Assembly (NCBI GenBank): GCA_959600045.1
Contig: CAUGKJ010000081.1
Span: 1 to 5,195 of the forward strand
Direction: 5' to 3'
Origin: an uncultured Haemophilus sp.
GTDB lineage: Bacteria > Pseudomonadota > Gammaproteobacteria > Enterobacterales > Pasteurellaceae
DNA: 5,195 bases
In this document: piece by piece, positions 1 through 5,195 of the stretch
How positions within the stretch are numbered: position 1 is the stretch's first letter
Layout of the letters: every line of letters starts with the position of its first letter
Program-made: the position numbers and the translations under genes
Notes under the pieces: model-generated
What the model saw: only the letters and a program-made list of their open reading frames with translations
The model's database searches: none
Told to the model about the DNA's origin: nothing

Positions 1-1505
<1,505 letters not shown>

Positions 1506-1534
1506 TCTAATATTCAAAAATATCACTGAGAATG

Positions 1535-1569
1535 ACCGCACTTAGGAAAACTGAGTGCGGTATTTTTTT
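1535..1569 (+). terminator. Intrinsic terminator of gyrB made from inverted uptake signals
   Basis: The stem arms are 1535-1545 (ACCGCACTTAG) and 1551-1561 (CTGAGTGCGGT): 11 pairs with one G-U wobble, a 5-nt loop GAAAA, then seven T residues at 1563-1569. The left arm contains an exact reverse-strand uptake signal (1535-1543). The right arm is a one-mismatch forward copy (GAGTGCGGT, 1553-1561). Inverted uptake signals acting as terminators are a known Pasteurellaceae arrangement. The hairpin lies 30 bases after the gyrB stop and should separate gyrB from the ABC genes. There is no T-tract on the opposite strand, so it is directional. Confidence 0.92.
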
Positions 1570-1629
1570 ATTTTATTTAGAAATAGAAATAATTTTCAAT
1601 TAGATCTATTATTTGTGTGTATTCTTTAC

Positions 1630-1635
1630 TATAAT
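1630..1635 (+). promoter_or_regulatory. Probable -10 box of the ABC exporter operon
   Basis: A perfect TATAAT lies in the gap after the gyrB terminator, with transcription expected to start near 1641-1643. The region upstream (1570-1629) is very AT-rich and could act as an UP element. I see no convincing -35 box at 16-18 bp spacing (the bases there read about TATTAT) and no TG extension. Because AT-rich DNA produces such hexamers by chance, this is a moderate call. Confidence 0.5.
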
Positions 1636-1706
1636 TTTCACAGTTTTTATCACTTAATGACAATGATACGAAATAGACTCGTTTTTTGGTTGTTAGATTG
1701 GTAGCA

Positions 1707-1745
1707 AAGTACGCATAGTAATGTGCGTACTTCTTTTTTGTTTTT
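1707..1745 (+). terminator. Terminator-like hairpin immediately before the ABC operon (attenuator candidate)
   Basis: Arms 1707-1715 (AAGTACGCA) and 1724-1732 (TGCGTACTT) pair perfectly over 9 bp. A G-U pair (1716/1723) and an A-U pair (1717/1722) can extend the stem and leave the loop GTAA, a GNRA-type tetraloop. One base later come six T, a G and five T (1734-1745). The T-tract runs directly into the Shine-Dalgarno at 1746. gyrB already has its own terminator at 1535-1569, so this one probably acts on transcripts starting near 1642. Confidence 0.65.
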
Positions 1746-1750
1746 AGGAG
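1746..1750 (+). promoter_or_regulatory. Ribosome binding site that sets the start of the first ABC gene
   Basis: AGGAG lies 8 bases before ATG 1759 and 11 bases before ATG 1762. This favours ATG 1759 over the in-frame GTG at 1723, which sits inside the right arm region of the leader hairpin and has no Shine-Dalgarno. Confidence 0.85.
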
Positions 1751-1758
1751 CAATCATT

Positions 1759-3504
1759 ATGATGATAGATAAACGCCTAATTAACACGGTGGTCGATAGT
1801 AAAAAATGGATTGGCATCACGGTGTTATGGAACTGGGTGGCGTTAGTTGGCGGGATTATTAGTGCTGTCGTGTTTTCTTATATTTTACAGGCGGCTTATT
1901 TTAATGAATTAGGCCCACTAAGTGCGGTCATTTTGGGTATTGTTTTAATTGCTGCTTTGGCGTTGCGTGCCTTTGCGGGCAAAAAATCGGTGCAGGCTTC
2001 TTATTTTGCCAGTACGAAAGTCAAACATGAGCTGCGTAGCCTCATCTATCGTAAATTGGCTTCGATGCCACTTAACCAAGTGAATCAACAATCTACGTCA
2101 AATATTATCCAAGTGGCTTCAGAAGGTGTGGAGCAGCTTGAAATCTACTTTGGGCGTTATTTACCTCAGCTTTTTTATAGCTTGCTTGCCCCGCTCACAC
2201 TCTTCGCTTTTCTGATCTTTTTCAGCTTTAAAACAGCTGTGATTTTGCTGATTTGCGTGCCGCTGATTCCAATGTCTATTATTGCAGTGAATAAAATCGC
2301 GAAAAAACTCTTGGCAAAATATTGGTCCATTTATGTGGGATTAGGCAGCAGTTTCTTAGATAACCTACAAGGTTTAATTACGCTAAAAATCTATCAAGAT
2401 GATGCTTATAAAGCAAAAGCAATGGATGAAGAAGCAGAACATTTCCGCAAAATTACCATGAAAGTGCTTACCATGCAGCTTAACTCGGTATCGCTGATGG
2501 ATTTACTTGCTTACGGTGGGGCAGCAATCGGGATTTTAACGGCTTTGTTGCAATTCCAAGCCGATCAATTAACCGTATTAGGCGTCATTTTATTTATTCT
2601 ACTTTCTTCTGAATTCTTTATTCCGCTTCGTTTATTGGGTTCTTTCTTCCATGTAGCGATGAATGGTAAAGCGGCATCAGATAAGATATTCACATTGTTA
2701 GATACGCCCGTGGAAACTCAAATACAAGCGGTCGATTTTGCAGCGAAAAATGCTATTCAGGTAGATATTCAAGATCTGCATTTTGCTTACAGCGAAGAGA
2801 AGCCTGCGATTGTTGGCTTAGATTTAAGCATCTTACCAAATCAGCTTACGGTATTTGTGGGTAAAAGTGGTTGTGGTAAATCGACCTTAGTTTCATTGCT
2901 AATGGGCTTTAATCAAGCGCAACAAGGTAAGATCTTGTTCAATGGTCAAGAAATTCAATCCATTGATCGCCATTCGTTTTACGAAAAAGTCTCTTTGGTG
3001 AGCCATAGCAGTTATGTGTTTAAAGGTACGCTACGTGAAAACATGAAGATGGCGAAAATTGATGCCACAGATGAGCAAATTTATGCGTGTTTAGAGCAAG
3101 TCAATCTGGCGCAATTCGTTCGAGATAATGGTGGATTAGATATGCAGCTATTAAGCCGTGGCGCGAATTTATCTGGCGGTCAAATTCAACGTTTAGCTTT
3201 AGCCCGCGCGTTATTACACAATGCGGCGCTTTATATTTTTGATGAAGCGACCAGTAACATTGACGTGGAAAGCGAAGAAATTATTTTGCAGTTCATTCAA
3301 CAATTTAAACAACAAAAAACCATTGTGATGATTTCTCACCGCTTGGCGAATGCCGTGAATGCTGACTGCATTAATGTGCTTGAGCAAGGCAAATTGATTG
3401 AGCAAGGCACGCATAAAGAGCTCATGGCAAAACAAGGTGCGTATGCTGAAATGTTCCAACAACAAAAAGATTTAGAACAAATTAGAGAGGTGGCAAATGC
3501 GTAA
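1759..3504 (+). CDS. CydD-like ABC exporter half-transporter (permease-ATPase fusion)
   Basis: Half of a predicted heterodimeric inner-membrane ABC exporter, 581 aa from ATG 1759; the substrate is unknown. The N-terminal membrane domain has about six helices (roughly residues 18-44, 54-73, 134-155, 157-178, 246-265, 270-292). Patches such as GRYLPQ, PLIP, FLDNLQG and EFFIPLRLLG match CydD as I recall it. The ATPase domain has A-loop Tyr344, Walker A GKSGCGKST (368-376), signature LSGGQ (471-475), Walker B ending FDE (Asp495, catalytic Glu496) and H-loop His527. The Q-loop position, normally Gln, appears to be His416 (VSHSSYVF). The start is set by AGGAG at 1746-1750. The 3' end overlaps the next gene by 8 bases, so the two are coupled. 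CydD of E. coli partners CydC in thiol or haem handling for cytochrome bd, but no cydAB is nearby. It may correspond to the uncharacterised HI_0663/HI_0664-type pair of H. influenzae (from memory). Family is certain; function is not. Confidence 0.93.
   Translation: MMIDKRLINTVVDSKKWIGITVLWNWVALVGGIISAVVFSYILQAAYFNELGPLSAVILGIVLIAALALRAFAGKKSVQASYFASTKVKHELRSLIYRKLASMPLNQVNQQSTSNIIQVASEGVEQLEIYFGRYLPQLFYSLLAPLTLFAFLIFFSFKTAVILLICVPLIPMSIIAVNKIAKKLLAKYWSIYVGLGSSFLDNLQGLITLKIYQDDAYKAKAMDEEAEHFRKITMKVLTMQLNSVSLMDLLAYGGAAIGILTALLQFQADQLTVLGVILFILLSSEFFIPLRLLGSFFHVAMNGKAASDKIFTLLDTPVETQIQAVDFAAKNAIQVDIQDLHFAYSEEKPAIVGLDLSILPNQLTVFVGKSGCGKSTLVSLLMGFNQAQQGKILFNGQEIQSIDRHSFYEKVSLVSHSSYVFKGTLRENMKMAKIDATDEQIYACLEQVNLAQFVRDNGGLDMQLLSRGANLSGGQIQRLALARALLHNAALYIFDEATSNIDVESEEIILQFIQQFKQQKTIVMISHRLANAVNADCINVLEQGKLIEQGTHKELMAKQGAYAEMFQQQKDLEQIREVANA
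1920..1928 (+). repeat. DNA uptake signal sequence (Haemophilus type), in the first ABC gene
   Basis: Exact AAGTGCGGT followed by CATTTTGG, a good match to the extended motif. It encodes Ser-Ala-Val at the start of the second membrane helix (LSAVI). Confidence 0.87.
2724..2732 (+). repeat. Actinobacillus-type uptake signal variant, in the first ABC gene
   Basis: Exact ACAAGCGGT followed by CGATTTTG. This is the core used by the other Pasteurellaceae uptake-signal group (Actinobacillus pleuropneumoniae and Mannheimia haemolytica type), not the type found elsewhere in this window. It is read as Gln-Ala-Val (IQAVDF) in the linker between the membrane and ATPase domains. A single copy may be chance, so its status as a working signal is uncertain. 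Confidence 0.4.
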
Positions 3505-5155
3505 AAATGGTTTTGTTGTAATGGGGCATTTGCTGAAACTAGTGACCCCACTTGCGCATATCATGGCGTTTACTATCACCATGGGAACGCTCGGTTTCCT
3601 GGCTGCTATCTTTATTATGGTGCTTGGGGCGATGGGGTTAGTGAATCTTCTTAACTTTGATACCCATTTAAGTTTTTCCGGAATTTTGACCGCACTTATC
3701 GTATTAGCTGTCGCTCGTGGTGCATTGCGTTATTTAGAGCAAATGTCAGGACACTATATTGCTTTTAAATTATTGGCATTATTGCGTGACAAAGTGTTTT
3801 CTTCCTTACGTCGTTTGGCTTTTGTGAAATTGCAAGATAAACAAGCGGGGCAATTAGTGTCATTAGTCACCAATGATATTGAATTGCTCGAAGTGTTCTA
3901 TGCGCACACTATTGCACCGATTATGATTGCGTTCTTTACTTCTGCGATTTTATTGTTGGTCTTTGGGCATCTTTCTGGCTGGTTTGTAATTGTGGCATTA
4001 GCCGCTTATTTAACGGTGGGTGTGATTCTACCCATTATCACCACCAAATTAGCGCGTGAAGATGGCAGACGCTATCGTGAATTAGTGGGCGAAATGAATG
4101 ATTTCTTCCTCGACAGTGTGCGAGGTATGAAAGAAATCCAACTTTTCGGGTATGCGAAACAACGGTTAGATGAAATTCAACAACGCAGCCAAAAAATTGA
4201 TACGGCTTTTGAACGCATTAAAGACCAAGAAGCGAAAGTACGTGTTTATACTGAAGTAGCAGTATCAGCGTTTAACATCATTATGTTATTCACAGGCTTA
4301 ATTTTGTTTAGTCTAGATAAGATTGATTTTTCTGCCTTTTTAATCGGCGTGATTTTATTGATGTCGAGTTACGGTCCGGTTATTGCGTTAAGCAACCTTT
4401 CAAGTAACTTGTTACAAACCTTGGCTTCAGGTGAGCGTGTATTGAGTTTGCTAGCAGAAGAACCCGAATTAAAAGACGTAGAAAGTGCGGTCGATTTGAA
4501 AGAGGTTTCTCGCATTGATGTTGAGAACGTAAGTTTTGCCTACGGTGAAGAACAAATTTTATCGGATGTCAGCTTGTCTGTGAAAAAGGGTGAAATTTTA
4601 GGTATTCACGGCAGAAGTGGAAGCGGTAAAAGCACCTTGTTAAAACTGCTGATGCGTTTTTACGATCCTAAATCGGGTAGTATTAAAATTAACGGCGAAA
4701 GCTTACCGAATATCAACACCCGTAGTTTGCGAGACAATATGGCGTACATTACTCAGCAAACCTATATTTTCAACGAAACCATTGAGGAAAATATTCGCCT
4801 TGCGCGCCGTGATGCAACGTTAGAAGAAATTATGGAAGCCGCGAAGAAAGCGTCAATTCATGATTTCATTTTAAGTTTACCGGAAGGTTATCAAACGAAA
4901 ATGACCGAATTGGGCGGCAATCTCTCTGATGGTGAAAAACAACGTATCGGTATTGCTCGTGCATTCCTACATAACGCACCGATTATTTTACTCGATGAAC
5001 CGACCAGTAATTTGGATAGCTTAAACGAAGCGATGATTTTGAAATCATTGTTGAACGTGAAAGCAGAAAAATTGATTATTCTCGTGAGTCATCGCCAATC
5101 CACCATGGCTATTTGTGATCAGGTGATTGGGATTGAGAATGGAAGAATGTCGTAA
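3497..5155 (+). CDS. CydC-like ABC exporter half-transporter (permease-ATPase fusion)
   Basis: The partner half of the predicted heterodimeric exporter, 552 aa, in the inner membrane with a cytoplasmic ATPase. About six membrane helices are visible (roughly residues 19-47, 59-76, 136-158, 162-182, 252-272, 278-298). The stretch ARGALRYLEQMSGH and the following GQLVSLVTNDIELLEVFY resemble CydC as I recall it. The ATPase domain has A-loop Tyr349, Walker A GRSGSGKST (372-380), Q-loop Gln420, Walker B ending LDE (Asp500, catalytic Glu501) and H-loop His532. The signature reads LSDGE (476-480) instead of LSGGQ. ATG 3497 has AGAGG at 3486-3490, 6 bases upstream, inside the end of the preceding gene. 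The 8-base overlap implies coupled translation and equal amounts of the two subunits. The next in-frame ATG (3521) has no Shine-Dalgarno. A terminator follows 9 bases after the stop. Cargo unknown; CydC itself is less likely without cydAB or CydD proper nearby. Confidence 0.93.
   Translation: MRKNGFVVMGHLLKLVTPLAHIMAFTITMGTLGFLAAIFIMVLGAMGLVNLLNFDTHLSFSGILTALIVLAVARGALRYLEQMSGHYIAFKLLALLRDKVFSSLRRLAFVKLQDKQAGQLVSLVTNDIELLEVFYAHTIAPIMIAFFTSAILLLVFGHLSGWFVIVALAAYLTVGVILPIITTKLAREDGRRYRELVGEMNDFFLDSVRGMKEIQLFGYAKQRLDEIQQRSQKIDTAFERIKDQEAKVRVYTEVAVSAFNIIMLFTGLILFSLDKIDFSAFLIGVILLMSSYGPVIALSNLSSNLLQTLASGERVLSLLAEEPELKDVESAVDLKEVSRIDVENVSFAYGEEQILSDVSLSVKKGEILGIHGRSGSGKSTLLKLLMRFYDPKSGSIKINGESLPNINTRSLRDNMAYITQQTYIFNETIEENIRLARRDATLEEIMEAAKKASIHDFILSLPEGYQTKMTELGGNLSDGEKQRIGIARAFLHNAPIILLDEPTSNLDSLNEAMILKSLLNVKAEKLIILVSHRQSTMAICDQVIGIENGRMS
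3689..3697 (-). repeat. DNA uptake signal sequence (Haemophilus type), minus orientation, in the second ABC gene
   Basis: ACCGCACTT on the + strand, so AAGTGCGGT on the - strand, followed there by CAAAATTCC, which fits the extended motif well. On the coding strand it is read as Thr-Ala-Leu in the second membrane helix. Confidence 0.87.
4483..4491 (+). repeat. DNA uptake signal sequence (Haemophilus type), in the second ABC gene
   Basis: Exact AAGTGCGGT followed by CGATTTG, read as Ser-Ala-Val (VESAVDL). It lies in the linker between membrane and ATPase domains, at the position equivalent to the ACAAGCGGT variant in the partner gene. Confidence 0.87.
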
Positions 5156-5164
5156 GGTAGTGAG

Positions 5165-5195
5165 AAAAAGAGCGGTCAATTTGACCGCTCTTTTT
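5165..5195. terminator. Palindromic, probably bidirectional terminator of the ABC operon
   Basis: Bases 5165-5179 and 5181-5195 are perfect inverted repeats around one central T. The likely stem is 5170-5177/5183-5190 (8 GC-rich pairs) with loop AATTT, five A upstream and five T downstream to the window edge. The T-tract on either strand means it could stop transcription from both sides. Each arm holds AAGAGCGGT, one mismatch from the uptake signal core, so it may be a degenerate uptake-signal terminator. It starts 9 bases after the stop of the second ABC gene. Confidence 0.9.

Larger units (their letters stand above)
1642..1758 (+). promoter_or_regulatory. Putative regulatory 5' leader of the ABC exporter operon
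   Basis: If transcription starts just after the -10 box, about 115 nt precede the ATG at 1759. Seen in order: an open frame with ATGs at 1657 and 1663 and a stop TAG at 1702-1704 (MTMIRNRLVFWLLDW); a weak hairpin 1690-1695/1702-1707; a terminator-like hairpin with T-tract (1707-1745); and the ribosome binding site (1746-1750). A terminator between promoter and first gene, touching the Shine-Dalgarno, is typical of transcription attenuation. The short frame has two Trp codons, one immediately before its stop, but no good Shine-Dalgarno of its own. I do not recognise a known riboswitch class. The alternative is a small independent RNA of about 100 nt ending at the hairpin. Confidence 0.4.

Noticed and set aside
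1653..1670. Three Fur-like hexamers (CTTAAT GACAAT GATACG) in the leader, suggesting iron control
   Set aside because: Only about 13 of 18 positions fit GATAAT repeats, in very AT-rich DNA and downstream of the expected transcription start. This is too weak to annotate.
1690..1707. tRNA D-arm-like stem-loop (AGATTGGTAGC)
   Set aside because: There is no T-arm, no matching acceptor stem and no anticodon arm at proper spacing.
1723..1725. GTG as start of the first ABC gene (12 extra residues)
   Set aside because: It lies within the leader hairpin and has no Shine-Dalgarno, whereas ATG 1759 has AGGAG at 8-base spacing.
3175..3186. GGCGGTCAAATT, resembling the 3' half of an uptake signal
   Set aside because: The 5' half does not match, and the bases encode the Gly-Gly-Gln-Ile of the ABC signature.
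3338..3346. Reverse-strand CCAAGCGGT, one mismatch from the Actinobacillus-type signal; likewise ACAAGCGGG at 3841-3849
   Set aside because: The first is dictated by the conserved Ser-His-Arg-Leu of the H-loop. Both are single-mismatch 9-mers that are expected by chance.
3214..3465. Reverse-strand open frame of 83 codons inside the first ABC gene
   Set aside because: It lies opposite the conserved Walker B/H-loop coding region, has no recognisable domain and is explained as a shadow of the real gene.
3336..3551. Reverse-strand open frame of 71 codons across the junction of the ABC genes
   Set aside because: It is antisense to two certain genes, has a Cys/Ser-rich composition typical of shadow frames, and shows no supporting signals.

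Overview
The window suggests a naturally transformable Pasteurellaceae, most likely Haemophilus or a close relative. It is AT-rich and carries six exact copies of the Haemophilus-type DNA uptake signal core (AAGTGCGGT or its complement) in 5.2 kb. Its GyrB tail is strongly gammaproteobacterial. I cannot fix the species from the sequence alone.

Layout, all genes on the + strand: (1) 1-1505 is the C-terminal ~62% of gyrB, open at the left edge. It ends in an intrinsic terminator (1535-1569) whose stem is built from an inverted pair of uptake signals. (2) 1570-1758 is an AT-rich intergenic region with a consensus -10 box (TATAAT, 1630-1635), a leader of roughly 100 nt, a very short Trp-containing open frame, and a second terminator-like hairpin plus T-tract (1707-1745). 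That hairpin lies directly against the ribosome binding site of the next gene, an attenuator-like arrangement. (3) 1759-3504 and 3497-5155 are two overlapping genes for half-size ABC exporters (membrane domain fused to ATPase). The first resembles CydD and the second CydC, and they almost certainly form one heterodimer. (4) 5165-5195 is a perfectly palindromic terminator with A-tract and T-tract flanks, running into the right edge.

How it works together: gyrB is a complete transcription unit of its own (topoisomerase II subunit). The two ABC genes form a separate, translationally coupled two-gene operon with their own promoter region and terminator. No cydAB (cytochrome bd) genes are visible, so the substrate (thiol, haem-related or other) is unknown. 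The two ATPase domains carry different deviations from consensus: a His at the Q-loop of the first and LSDGE in the signature of the second. Both fall in the same composite ATP site, so the heterodimer is predicted to be asymmetric.

The most interesting items are the attenuator-like leader, the asymmetric ATP site, and an Actinobacillus-type uptake signal (ACAAGCGGT) placed in one ABC gene at the same linker position where its partner carries a Haemophilus-type signal.
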